A stretch of DNA of 64,000 bases from positions 135,024 through 199,023 of the forward strand of contig MLAV02000013.1 of NCBI GenBank assembly GCA_001870995.2. Reading direction: 5' to 3'. Positions 17,364 to 27,600 of this stretch are shown here, one piece after another. The notes below the pieces were generated by a model. The model did no database searches, had not been told where the DNA came from, and worked only from the letters and a program-made list of their open reading frames with translations. The position numbers and the translations under genes were made by a program. This DNA comes from Chitinophaga sp. CB10. GTDB taxonomy: Bacteria; Bacteroidota; Bacteroidia; Chitinophagales; Chitinophagaceae. The stretch's first letter is position 1; the number at the start of each line of letters is the position of its first letter.

Positions 17364-19349
17364 TTAATAAGTGGAAAAACTGAGCGAACGGACTAAGGCT
17401 GTCCGGTTGACGCCAGGTGAAAAGCGAATGAAAACATCGTGTTGGCCATATGATTGATCGATAGCTATACTGATTTTTTTCAGCTTGCCGGCGGTGGGCG
17501 TAATGTTGGCAACCGCCACGGGCTTGCCTGTTCCCAGGCTGTCGAGGAAGACTTCCAGGCGGGTGTTGGCAGTGGCGGTGAGTTCCAGCTGCATTTTTTT
17601 GGAAGGCCGGGCAGGCGTGCCCAGGTCCATGCCGGCGTACATCATCCAGCCGCCGTTGTTGGTATTGTTGGTAATAAATTTTCCCTGGGGAGATGTTACC
17701 GCTTCAACGCCGTAGTAGTTCGCATAGGCTACAGCCGGCAGGGCATTGCGCCCGTCTTTGTAAATGAAGCAGTCGAAGTCCGCCGGTTTACCCTGCGCAA
17801 ACAGACCCACGCTCGTACCTACCCAGGAGTTGTAATTAGGCTGGGTGCGGTCCATCGCCTGGCTGTTCACCGTGCCTACCTTTACCCAGTCCTCACCATT
17901 ACGGCTATACGAGGCGGTGAGCAGGTGTTCATTTCTTTCAACTTTCAGCCACAGGGTTTTACCTACGGGGTTAGGGACTTTAAAGGTGGCGGTGTCGTGC
18001 CGGAAGATAATTTTCTTTCCCCCGTCATAACCTGTATAAAAAGCCACAAATACTTTCTGGTTGCCATTGGTCAGGTAAATGCCTGCCTGGTCCGTCGTGT
18101 CCGTAGCGTCGAGTTCTACTTTGGTAATGGCGGAATAGTAATGTTCCGTTTCTTTTTGCACCAGGTGGGTTTTGGCATTACCGGGCAGGAGGCGGATCCA
18201 GCCTTTCCTGTCGGTCAGGGAATATTTTTGCGCGGAGGCCCGGTCGAGGAAGTGCCAGGCGGGGTGCAGGGCGGCGCCGTCTTCAAAATGGTCGCTATGC
18301 ACGGTTCTCCAGGTGATGCCGCTTTGCGGGAGGTCCGGTTTGAGGACGGGGGTGCTTACGGGCGGCATGCCCCAGGGGCGGTCCCCCTCCCATATTACCT
18401 GGTATAGTGAGGATTGGCGGCCCATGCCGGACCAGTCGTCCTGCTCCGTTTTCTGGTAGCTCTGCCCGATGGTCCACCAGGTGCCATCCGCCAGTTGCAC
18501 GGGAGCGGCTATATGGTTCGGGACTCTGAAAGTATTTTTAGGGTCCGTGCCGGGTTTGAAGAAGTTGCCCAGCCGCTCCCATTTGGTGGAGTCGGCCGTA
18601 AGGGCGCTGGCGCGGAGTACGTATTGCCCGCCGGACACATCGCCGGCCGGGAAGTAATAATAATACCCGTTCCGTTTACACATCACGGGGCCTTCCGCCC
18701 AGCTGTATTCCAGCTTGGCGTTGATCCAGTCGAGGTTAATGACGGTATCCGTCAGCTGCCCGTCGCGGCCCAGCGCCCGGATGCGGTTTACTTTCTGGCC
18801 ATTTTTGATGACCATATAGGGTGTACCGTCATCGTCCACGAAGATGGAGTTATCGTACCCGAGCGGCCCTGTGGCGGAGTCGGTTTTTACCGGTACGGGT
18901 GCGGACCATGGTCCGGCAGGGTTATCCGCCCTGGAGAACCACTGCCCCCCGGAAGAAAAATATATCCAATAGGAACCGTAGAAATAGGTAATAGCTCCCT
19001 GCCACACGCCACCAGATGGTCGGTCAGCCACCATGGTGGAGTGCGAAGGAGGCAGCACCCGGCCGATTATATTCCAGTGAACCAAATCCCTGGAATGATA
19101 AATGGGCAGGTATGGATTGAAGTGAAAAGACGAACCGCAATGATAAAAATCATCGCCTACCTTCAGGAGTGTGGGATCCGGATGGTCCCCCGGGAGTACT
19201 GGGTTCACGTAGGTCATTTCCTTCGTGTACCGTTCCAGGGAATGTGGGTCCATTGCATCCTCGCCCGAGCTGGTAGAACTGGTTTGTGCTGTTAATGTAA
19301 CAGGCAGGCATAACACTGCCATGCCTAAAAGGCTGCGTTTTAAATTCAT
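17364..19349 (-). CDS. Secreted GH43 glycosidase with GH43_C2-like and CBM6-like modules
   Basis: A 661-residue protein with a signal peptide (MNLKRSLLGMAVLCLP, cut near TAQ). The five-bladed GH43 catalytic domain covers about 45-340. Likely catalytic residues are the base Asp58 in GDHPDPT, Asp166 in GYDNSIF and the acid Glu219 in WAEGP. A beta-sandwich (about 350-530, YYSAITKVELDATD) resembles GH43_C2/DUF1349, and a C-terminal CBM6-like module (about 545-661) could bind xylan or arabinan. GH43 enzymes are beta-xylosidases or arabinofuranosidases. It is the first gene of the operon and the only enzyme, so this is a minimal PUL. Confidence 0.9.
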   Translation of the reverse strand: MNLKRSLLGMAVLCLPVTLTAQTSSTSSGEDAMDPHSLERYTKEMTYVNPVLPGDHPDPTLLKVGDDFYHCGSSFHFNPYLPIYHSRDLVHWNIIGRVLPPSHSTMVADRPSGGVWQGAITYFYGSYWIYFSSGGQWFSRADNPAGPWSAPVPVKTDSATGPLGYDNSIFVDDDGTPYMVIKNGQKVNRIRALGRDGQLTDTVINLDWINAKLEYSWAEGPVMCKRNGYYYYFPAGDVSGGQYVLRASALTADSTKWERLGNFFKPGTDPKNTFRVPNHIAAPVQLADGTWWTIGQSYQKTEQDDWSGMGRQSSLYQVIWEGDRPWGMPPVSTPVLKPDLPQSGITWRTVHSDHFEDGAALHPAWHFLDRASAQKYSLTDRKGWIRLLPGNAKTHLVQKETEHYYSAITKVELDATDTTDQAGIYLTNGNQKVFVAFYTGYDGGKKIIFRHDTATFKVPNPVGKTLWLKVERNEHLLTASYSRNGEDWVKVGTVNSQAMDRTQPNYNSWVGTSVGLFAQGKPADFDCFIYKDGRNALPAVAYANYYGVEAVTSPQGKFITNNTNNGGWMMYAGMDLGTPARPSKKMQLELTATANTRLEVFLDSLGTGKPVAVANITPTAGKLKKISIAIDQSYGQHDVFIRFSPGVNRTALVRSLSFSTY

Positions 19350-19372
19350 AACGTGTTAAATGGGATACGCTT

Positions 19373-19380
19373 CAAATGTA
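19373..19380 (-). promoter_or_regulatory. -7 element of the PUL promoter
   Basis: On the minus strand TACATTTG matches TAnnTTTG exactly, 24 bp before the GH43 start. The nearest TTTG upstream is 26 bp away, longer than the normal 19-21, as expected for an activator-dependent promoter. Confidence 0.6.
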
Positions 19381-19404
19381 GTACTACAGGCAGCGGCGGG
19401 ATGG

Positions 19405-19456
19405 CTCAAATGTTGAAAATATGGTAACAAATGTTCAGAGACGGCAACATTTGTTC
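19405..19456. promoter_or_regulatory. Repeated AAATGTT element, likely HTCS binding site
   Basis: CAAATGTT occurs at 19407-19414 and again at 19428-19435, exactly 21 bp (two helical turns) apart. The second copy also forms an inverted repeat, AACAAATGTT/AACATTTGTT, with 19446-19455. The cluster lies just upstream of the PUL -7 element, where an AraC-type activator would bind. Candidate target of the divergent HTCS. Confidence 0.6.
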
Positions 19457-19690
19457 CCTATGCCGGGGTTAGTGTAAACATTACACAGGCAAAGTACTAC
19501 CTAATTTTTTAAATGTCTGCATGACACTTTTTTTTAGAGAATTGTAAAAACCGAAAAGCGACAGTTGCGCTGCTAAAATTCATTACTTTTAATTTGTATC
19601 TTGTAATGGGATATATCTTCCGGTAAAAGCACCGATCTTATCAAGTAAGGAAAGCACATAGGATCAACAATACATTAACGCCCTCCACGT

Positions 19691-22600
19691 ATGACCTTAA
19701 GAGCTAACAACCAAAATTTGACATATTTCAGCAGGACATCCTTTTATTTAATTGTCTTTTTGACATTTTTTAATCTTGTCCACGCGCAACCTTTTCACTT
19801 CACCCCTTTGAGTACCGGGGGCGGACTACGGTCCAGCACCATCAACGCCATCATAAAAGACCGCTTCGGGCTTATGTGGTTTGCCACAGACGACGGGCTG
19901 GCGAAGTACGACGGGAGCAGCTTCACCGTGTACCGCAATAAAAACAATGATCCCAACAGTTTGCCGGCAAATGAAATACCTGCCATCTATGAAGACAGGA
20001 ACGGCGCCATTTGGGTAGGCACCAGCGGCGGCTCCCTGAGCATGTACGACCGCAAGCTGGATAAGTTCCTCAACTTTCCCGCAGGGCCGGGCCCCAACAG
20101 CCTCGGCAGTAATGTGATCAAAGCGATTACCAGCGATCATAAAGGGCAGATATGGGTGGGGCATTACACGGGGCTGGATATCATTGATCCGGTTACCAAA
20201 AAGATCACCCCGTTTACCGGGCCGGGCGGAGAGCCGTTCAAATCCACCACCATCTGCCTGCTGGAAGACCGGCAGCAAAGAATGTGGGTAGGCACCAGCG
20301 AGGGTTTGTACGTGCTGGACCCGAACGGTCATTGCCTGCGGAAATTTGTGCATAACCCGGCGGACCCGCAGAGCATTTGCAATAACGTGGTGCGGTATAT
20401 GGCGGAAGATAAAAAGGGCAACATCTGGCTGGCCACAACGGACGGGCTGTCTGTAACAGACCCCGGGCTGCATGGCTTTAAGACCTATAAACATGACGGC
20501 AGCGGCCACAGCATCAGCAGCAATTCCCTGAATGCCCTGGAAGTGGATGATCAGAACCGCGTCTGGATAGGTTCTACCTCCGGGCTGGACCTGCTGGACC
20601 CTGCCACCGGCCGGGTGGAAACCTTGTCGTACGACAAAGGCAGCGGGCAGTCTATGCGGCTCAAGGATGTATATTCCATCCACATCGACGACGACGGACT
20701 TTATTGGATAGGCACCTTCCGCAATGGTATTATTAAATACGATAGTCACCTCAACCTCTTCCACCTGGTACAGCATGACCCTTTCAACAAACAAGGCTTA
20801 CCCGCCCCTATTGTAACTTCCTTTGCGGAAACGGGGAACGGGAAAATTTACGTAGGCACGGATAACGGCGGGGTGTCCCTCTTTGATCCGGCGCGGCAGT
20901 CGTTCGAACACCTGGAACTGCGCTCCACCGTCAAAGGCTGTGAAAAAGGCATCCGCGTACTCTCCCTCCTGCTGACGAAAAACAACCAGCTAATGGTGGG
21001 CACCTTCCTCGACGGGCTGTTTGTGTACGACCTGCGCACCCGCAGGTATAAACAGTACACGAAGGAGAACTGCAATTTCCTTTTCTCCAATGATATTTTC
21101 ACGCTGACGGAAGACAGCAAGGGCCGCATCTGGATAGGCACAAACGGGGACGGCTTTTCAGTAGTGAACCAGCAACTGGGGCTGATCAACCGCTTTACCC
21201 GCGAGCCGCGCCCAAACGAATCCCTGCTGCCGATGAACGCCTACATCCGGGATATCCTGGAAGATCATTCCGGCAATTTCTGGATTGCGACACACGGCGG
21301 CGGCATTGCCCGGCTGGATGGCTCCCTGCAGCATTTCACCGTGTACAACTCCACCGGCAACCACCTGCCGGGAGATAAGATTTTTTCCGTGCTGGAAGAC
21401 AAGCAGGGCAACATCTGGGTAGGCAGCTATGGCGGCGGACTGGGGTTGCTGGATAAAAAGACCAACCAGTTCATCACCTTCACGGAGGAAGATGGCCTCT
21501 TGAATAATAATATCTATAAGATTATACAGGATAACAACGGCCTGCTCTGGTTATCCACCAACCAGGGTATTTGCAGCTTCGACCCCTTAAGCCGCAAGTT
21601 CAATAAATTCACTTTTCACAACAGCGTACAGCATAATAACTTCGTGCGGGGCTCCGGCATACTGGCAGCCAACGGCATGGTGTTCATGGGCGGACTGGAA
21701 GGCTTCAACTACTTTGACCCGGCAGGTTTGAAAAAGAATACCAATGCGCCGGAAGTACTGTTTACCGATCTGCGGATTTCCAACAGGTCCGTGAGTCCTT
21801 CCCCGAAAGGCCCTATCCGGGAAAATATTTCCATTACCGACCGCATCGACCTTGACTACCGCCAGAACTTTTCCATCAGCTTCGTGGGTCTGAATTACAC
21901 CGCGCCTGAACAAAATCAATATGCCTACCGCCTGGAAGGTTTTGATAAAGAATGGAACTATACAGGGAATGTGAATACGGCAGCCTATACCAACCTCGAT
22001 CCCGGGGAATATGTGCTGCAGGTAAAAGCCAGCAACAACGACGGCATCTGGAACGAAAAAGGAAAATCCATCCGCATCATCGTGCATCCGCCCCTGTGGC
22101 GCACCACCTATGCATATGCGCTTTATACCCTGCTGGTGCTGGGCATACTGCTGTTTATCCGTTACAAAGGCATCCAGAAAGTGAAGAAGAAATTCCTGGA
22201 ACAGCAGCAGCAGATGGAGCGGGAGCAGGAGCGCCGGGAAGCGGAACGCATACACGAACTGGACCGGTTGAAGATCAAATTCATCACTAACCTCAGCCAT
22301 GAGTTCCGCACGCCGATCTCCCTGATACTGGGCCCCATCGATACGCTGATCCGCAAGGAAAAAAATGAACATTCCTTCAACCAGCTGAAGATGATCCGGC
22401 AGAATGGCCGGCGTTTGCTGAACCTCGTGAACCAGTTGCTGGACTTCCGCAAGATGGAGGAGCAGGAGCTGAAACTACAGTTGGCCGACGGCGAATTCAT
22501 CTCCTTCGTACAGGAGGCCACAGATTCGTTCCGGGATATGGCGGAGCGGAAGAAAATCAGTTTGAGCTTTGAAACCAGCGTACACCAAGCCTTCGCAAAA

Positions 22601-23860
22601 TTTGACCACGACAAGATAGAACGCATCCTGTTCAACCTGCTCTCCAACGCCTTTAAGTTTACGCTGGAAGGCGGCAAGGTCACCGTATCCGTTGAAAAGC
22701 GCCAGCATCCCGCCGGCGGCGACAAGGAATGGTTTACCATCAAGGTAAAAGATACCGGCATTGGCATACCGAAGGATCAGCAGGAAAAAATATTCGAACA
22801 CTTTTTCCAGCATACCACGCCTGCTACGGTGGTGAATAAAGGTACCGGCATCGGGCTGTCCATCACGCGGGAGTTTGCCCGCATGCATGACGGAGAAATC
22901 AAAGTGGACAGTGAGCCGGGTAAGGGTAGTACTTTTATACTTACCCTTCCGCTGGTTGCCGCCACCGCCGGTATAGCGATCGTGCCGTTACAGCCGGAAC
23001 TTCCGCTTGAAGAGGCGGCGGCAGCGGACGTCTCTCCCCAAACCATACCAACCCCTGGCAACAACACGGATTTACCGGTAGTACTGATCGTGGAAGACAA
23101 CGACGACCTGCGGTTTTATCTGAAGGACAACCTGCGCCTGCAATACCGGGTAATAGAAGCCAGCAACGGGAAGGAAGGCTGGCAGAAGGCCTTGGCCCAA
23201 CACCCGCAGCTGATCGTCAGCGACATCAGCATGCCATACATGGATGGCATGGACCTTTGCAAAAAAGTCAAGAACGACAAACGCACGCAACATATTCCGT
23301 TTATACTGCTGACGGCCATCACCGGCGAGGAGGACCAGCTGAAAGGCCTGGAAACCGGCGCCAATGACTATATCCTGAAGCCTTTCAACGTAGAAATCCT
23401 CCATTCAAAAATTAAGAATCTCCTCACGCTGAACCATTGCGCCAAACGCACCTATTCCAAGCAGATCAGCGTATCAGCGCCGGCGCCGGAAGTGCAGCCG
23501 GAGGACGAACGCTTTATGAAGGAGATCATGGCCTACCTGGAAAACAACCTGACGGACACGCAGCTGTCTGTAGAGGCGCTCAGCCGGCATGTGGGCATGT
23601 CCAGAAGCTCCCTGTACAGCAAGCTGCTGGAGCTGACGGGGCAAACGCCGGTAGAGTTCATCCGTTCCGTGAAGCTGGAGCGGGCGGCGGTGCTGCTGGA
23701 AAAAAGCGATATGAATATTGCACAGGTGGCGTACACGGTGGGGTTTGCGACGCCGAATTATTTTGCGCGGTCGTTTAAGGCGAAGTATAATATGCTGCCG
23801 TCGGCGTATGTGCAGTTGAGGAGGAAGGTGGCGAAGGACAGGGTGTCGGAGGAGGGGTGA
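19691..23860 (+). CDS. Hybrid two-component system regulator (HTCS)
   Basis: A 1389-residue one-protein signalling chain. In order: signal segment (to about 33); two beta-propellers made of repeated units such as GLMWFATDDGLAKYD and IWVGTSGGSL (about 35-680); a Y_Y_Y domain (about 735-800); one transmembrane helix (about 807-826); a HisKA dimerisation helix with His870 in SHEFRTP; an HATPase domain (DTGIGIP, GTGIGLSI); a receiver domain with phospho-acceptor Asp1178 in VSDISMP; and an AraC-type HTH (about 1275-1385). The periplasmic propellers sense an oligosaccharide and the HTH activates the divergent GH43-SusC-SusD operon. All key residues are present. Confidence 0.95.
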   Translation: MTLRANNQNLTYFSRTSFYLIVFLTFFNLVHAQPFHFTPLSTGGGLRSSTINAIIKDRFGLMWFATDDGLAKYDGSSFTVYRNKNNDPNSLPANEIPAIYEDRNGAIWVGTSGGSLSMYDRKLDKFLNFPAGPGPNSLGSNVIKAITSDHKGQIWVGHYTGLDIIDPVTKKITPFTGPGGEPFKSTTICLLEDRQQRMWVGTSEGLYVLDPNGHCLRKFVHNPADPQSICNNVVRYMAEDKKGNIWLATTDGLSVTDPGLHGFKTYKHDGSGHSISSNSLNALEVDDQNRVWIGSTSGLDLLDPATGRVETLSYDKGSGQSMRLKDVYSIHIDDDGLYWIGTFRNGIIKYDSHLNLFHLVQHDPFNKQGLPAPIVTSFAETGNGKIYVGTDNGGVSLFDPARQSFEHLELRSTVKGCEKGIRVLSLLLTKNNQLMVGTFLDGLFVYDLRTRRYKQYTKENCNFLFSNDIFTLTEDSKGRIWIGTNGDGFSVVNQQLGLINRFTREPRPNESLLPMNAYIRDILEDHSGNFWIATHGGGIARLDGSLQHFTVYNSTGNHLPGDKIFSVLEDKQGNIWVGSYGGGLGLLDKKTNQFITFTEEDGLLNNNIYKIIQDNNGLLWLSTNQGICSFDPLSRKFNKFTFHNSVQHNNFVRGSGILAANGMVFMGGLEGFNYFDPAGLKKNTNAPEVLFTDLRISNRSVSPSPKGPIRENISITDRIDLDYRQNFSISFVGLNYTAPEQNQYAYRLEGFDKEWNYTGNVNTAAYTNLDPGEYVLQVKASNNDGIWNEKGKSIRIIVHPPLWRTTYAYALYTLLVLGILLFIRYKGIQKVKKKFLEQQQQMEREQERREAERIHELDRLKIKFITNLSHEFRTPISLILGPIDTLIRKEKNEHSFNQLKMIRQNGRRLLNLVNQLLDFRKMEEQELKLQLADGEFISFVQEATDSFRDMAERKKISLSFETSVHQAFAKFDHDKIERILFNLLSNAFKFTLEGGKVTVSVEKRQHPAGGDKEWFTIKVKDTGIGIPKDQQEKIFEHFFQHTTPATVVNKGTGIGLSITREFARMHDGEIKVDSEPGKGSTFILTLPLVAATAGIAIVPLQPELPLEEAAAADVSPQTIPTPGNNTDLPVVLIVEDNDDLRFYLKDNLRLQYRVIEASNGKEGWQKALAQHPQLIVSDISMPYMDGMDLCKKVKNDKRTQHIPFILLTAITGEEDQLKGLETGANDYILKPFNVEILHSKIKNLLTLNHCAKRTYSKQISVSAPAPEVQPEDERFMKEIMAYLENNLTDTQLSVEALSRHVGMSRSSLYSKLLELTGQTPVEFIRSVKLERAAVLLEKSDMNIAQVAYTVGFATPNYFARSFKAKYNMLPSAYVQLRRKVAKDRVSEEG

Positions 23861-23953
23861 TGGGTATTACGTTGGATTTGCTTATATTCGTTTTGCTGAG
23901 CGCTCAAACTTAGCTGTAAACCACCAAAGCAATCCCTTTGTGTTTTTAAGATT

Positions 23954-24598
23954 ATGAAAAATTTGAATTTCAGGTATTATCCCGCCGGCGTGTTATTTAC
24001 GTTGTTCTGCATTATTGTCGTAGTAAATTTCTTGTTACGCACGCTAATCGCGGATTATTTCGGCCAGCCGTTAACTTTATGGCAAGAAGCCGCACTATTA
24101 CTCAGCAGCGGTGGACTTGTACGACTTCTCTTCGGCCCGGTTAATAAATATCTCATGTGGAAGCCTTACCTGAAATTATTGGGCCTCCACGACCTTCGGG
24201 GCAATTATGCAGGCGAACTGGTATCCACCTTCCATATCAACGATGACCCGCAGCTGGGCCATGTCACCAAGCACCTCCTGGTAAGCATCTCACAAAACCT
24301 CAATGGCATTTATCTTACCGGGAAGGTTTTCAATAACGCCGCAGACCCTACTCCTACTTCTACCTTCAGCAGTGGCGCTGCAGACCTGGTAAAATTGGAC
24401 GATGGTAGATTCCAACTGTCGTACACCTTTACGAACAATGGTAATTTACAGAGCGCCGAGCATGCAAAATATGGACTACAAACACACCTGGGCTATACCA
24501 TTCTATATTTCAACCCTCAGAACAGGCAGCTCGAAGGCACTTACTTCACCCATGAGCGGCAAAGTAGCGGTAGAATTAAACTGTTACCTCAACCTTAA
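23954..24598 (+). CDS. 2TM beta-rich protein, Cap15 (S_2TMbeta)-like; partner of Cas13b
   Basis: A 214-residue protein, 26 bp upstream of cas13b on the same strand. Two hydrophobic helices (about 11-33, GVLFTLFCIIVVVNFLLRTL, and 43-60) are followed by a soluble beta-strand domain (about 80-210). That domain starts DLRGNYAGEL and ends with HLGYTILYF, LEGTYFTHER, SGRIKL. This layout and the pattern G-x-Y-x-G, H-x-G, G-x-Y-F-x-x-R, G-x-I resemble the SMODS-associated 2TM-beta effector of CBASS, known as Cap15, which oligomerises in the membrane after binding a cyclic nucleotide. It has no RxxxxH motif, so it is not a HEPN protein, and it does not look like the described VI-B partners Csx27 or Csx28 as I know them. 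The Cap15 resemblance is judged by eye; a divergent Csx27 is the main alternative. Confidence 0.65.
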   Translation: MKNLNFRYYPAGVLFTLFCIIVVVNFLLRTLIADYFGQPLTLWQEAALLLSSGGLVRLLFGPVNKYLMWKPYLKLLGLHDLRGNYAGELVSTFHINDDPQLGHVTKHLLVSISQNLNGIYLTGKVFNNAADPTPTSTFSSGAADLVKLDDGRFQLSYTFTNNGNLQSAEHAKYGLQTHLGYTILYFNPQNRQLEGTYFTHERQSSGRIKLLPQP

Positions 24599-24624
24599 TT
24601 ATCACCATCATAAACATTAATGCG

Positions 24625-27600
24625 ATGCACCCTAAAAAAAGCGGCAGTGCCCCCACTGCCTATGAAGCCTTTACAGACTTTGGCGACAAGACTGCCGACC
24701 TGGCGATTTATTACAATATAGCCGTTGCCAACCTGAATGAAATAAGGAAGGCGATCAATGCATCCACCGCCAATCCTGACACGCAGCTGGCGCGACTGGC
24801 GGAATATCTTTGGAGCGCACATAAAGATGCCAAAAATAGCAGAGGGTATGAACTTACACCTGATGATAAAGTGATAATCAATGAGCTTTGCAAGAAGGTG
24901 GAGGATATCCGGAATTTCTACTCCCACCAGTGGCATGATCCGTGTGTGCTGGAGTGTTCAGGGCAACTCGTATCCTTTATAAATGATAGGTACAAGCTGG
25001 CTGCCGCGATGGTGGCTAAAGATGATCCCGCGGCCGTGGCGGATTATGAAGCGCTCCTGGGTAAGCGTGAATATAAACCGTACAAACTTTTTAATGGCAG
25101 TGTACTTACAGTGGAAGGCCGCATCTTCTTCCTCAGCTTTTTCCTCAGCAGTGGCCAGCTTTCGCAGCTGATGCAGCAGCGCAGAGGCTTCAAGCGGACG
25201 GATATGCCGCTGTTCCGTGCCAAACGTAAGATTTATCTCTATTATACCCTTCGGGATGGGGCTACCATGGCGCACTTCCATCAGGAGCAAAGCGTGCTTT
25301 CCACGCTTTCGGCGGAGGATCAAAAGCAGGTACTCAAAGCGCGGACGGCTTATAAGCTGATCTCTTACCTGAACGACTATCCTGACTTCTGGGGCAATAC
25401 GGAGAAGATGCCGTTGTATCTCTCCAAAGGCAAAAAGATCGAAAATATTGATAACTTGTACGAATATCTTCAACAGCATCCTGAACTGCTGCCAGATTTT
25501 GAATTCGCCCCGCCGGACGAAGAGGAAACGGGTATCCGCAAGCATATACTCTTTACGCATGAGGGCCTGCCGGGGTACGAATTTAAGATGGACTTTCCGA
25601 TGCTTTACCGCCTGGTGGTGCTCATGCAGCTGTTTAATGCAACGGTCCTGCAGGAATCCCCTGTGGATACGCTCCTGCAAAACCTGCGTACCGTCATCGA
25701 AGGCCGGCAGAAGCTATTCGACATTTTAAATACCAGGCTAAAAGATCGCACGGCGGAAGATCTCGCCTTTCTCCTGGACCGTAAAAACCAGCACTTAAGA
25801 GGCAGCAGGCTGCTGACTGAAACCAGTATCACGTTTTTTGAACAGCTGGAAGATGGTTACCAGGAGGACATTGACCAAAGAGAAATGATTATATCGGCCA
25901 TCCGGTCGTTCCAGACCAACCAGGAAGACGAGCCGCTCCCTGAACCCATCCAGGTGTATCAACAGGACCTCGTATCCACCACCGACCGTAAATTCAGACC
26001 AGGCAACCGTTTTATGCACTACGCCGCCACCTACCTGATGGATTTCGCCGGCGACGATTGGTATTGGGGTGTGGAAAACTTTGAGATGGATCAGCTTAAC
26101 GGCAATGAACATGAAACACTCGTGAAAAGGAAACGGTACTTTAAGGCCTCCGAAATACCGGACCAGTACCGGCTTACATTGGAGGATGACCATGTGTACA
26201 TAGCCATCCGGCGGGATACCAGCGGTGATAAGAACTTTGAACAATTTATCCAATTCAGCATTGGCCGGCAAGCGATGAAGTATTTAATGGCTTTTGTTTT
26301 GAGCAAAAATGGGAAAGCGTATCAGCAGGTAATCAGGGAATTCTTTGATAAACTGAAGGCTGATATAATCCGGCTTAAAGAGGACGGCGGCTTTAAGGCA
26401 GACCACACTTACCATCTCCTGGAAGAGGCATTTGTATCTCCCTACCTTAAACCCGCCCCGGATAGTGACTGGAAAACAGTGGAGGAAGCAGTCAACAGGC
26501 GGATCACCCAGCTCAAAGAGAAATGGCAAAACATCCTGCAGAACCTGGATTACATGCGAAGAGCGGAGAAGAACCGCGCTATCATGGAAGCGTATAAGCT
26601 CTTTGATTGGCCGAGGGATGCAAAAACGAAAGCGCCGAAGTTTTTCAGGAAGCATGAATATAATTATATGAGCATTTGCCATTATGAGATTGCTTCACCC
26701 AAAAAAGGAAAAAGGCGGAATAACCTGGAACAACTTTATAATTGGCAGTTCAAATTAGCCGGCCGCAAACCAAAAATTCCTAAAAAGATAGAGGACCTGC
26801 TGTTCCGTGCAAAAAGCCTGGATGATTTGCTGATAAATGTATTGAAAGATCGCAGGAATGATTTAAACAAGAGAAAAGCCGCTTTACACAAAAGTACCGG
26901 CGCCGCTCGTATTTCCATGCTGGCGGACCTTTGCAGATACCTGCGCCTGTCTGTTCCCGCAGGGCTGCAACAAGAAGCCGGGCAGCAGGCCTTACATAAA
27001 CAGCGGATGGAAACCCTGGATGTGCTTCCATTCCCCATTCATCCGATGTTGGTAATGAAGGCATTTTTTTCCAAACAATACGGAAAAGGCAAAACTGAAT
27101 TCAAAATTTTAGAAAAGGATAATCTCCAGCAAAAGGTACATCCTGCCCATAATATATTTGCAAACGTCAGGAAAAATTATGCTTTACTGAAAGGGCTTTA
27201 CGCTTCGCATTACCAGGCATCCGTAGCGGAAGTTTTATATCCCGGTGATATTAGCGCCGGCAGCAGGAAAAAACTGACAGGACTTATAAACGATACTTTA
27301 ACAGAAGACGTGTTGTTATGGTGGATGGCCCAGCAATACCTGCAAAACAACAGCTATACGAGTAACATGGCAGCGCAGCTGCTCCACCCCACGAAGAAGG
27401 AATACCATGTTGGCAATCTGCACCGGGTGGCCATCACCTTCCCGCTGAGAGGGCAGCCGTTTATCTACACCACTGTACTCCTGCATCAGCTGGATGATAT
27501 GATGTTCCGGACGCTGGAGGACTACCTGTACCGCGCCGCCGTGCATTACGTCAACCGCCATACAAAAGAAAGGGCCATCTGGGCAGATAACGAGTTGTCC

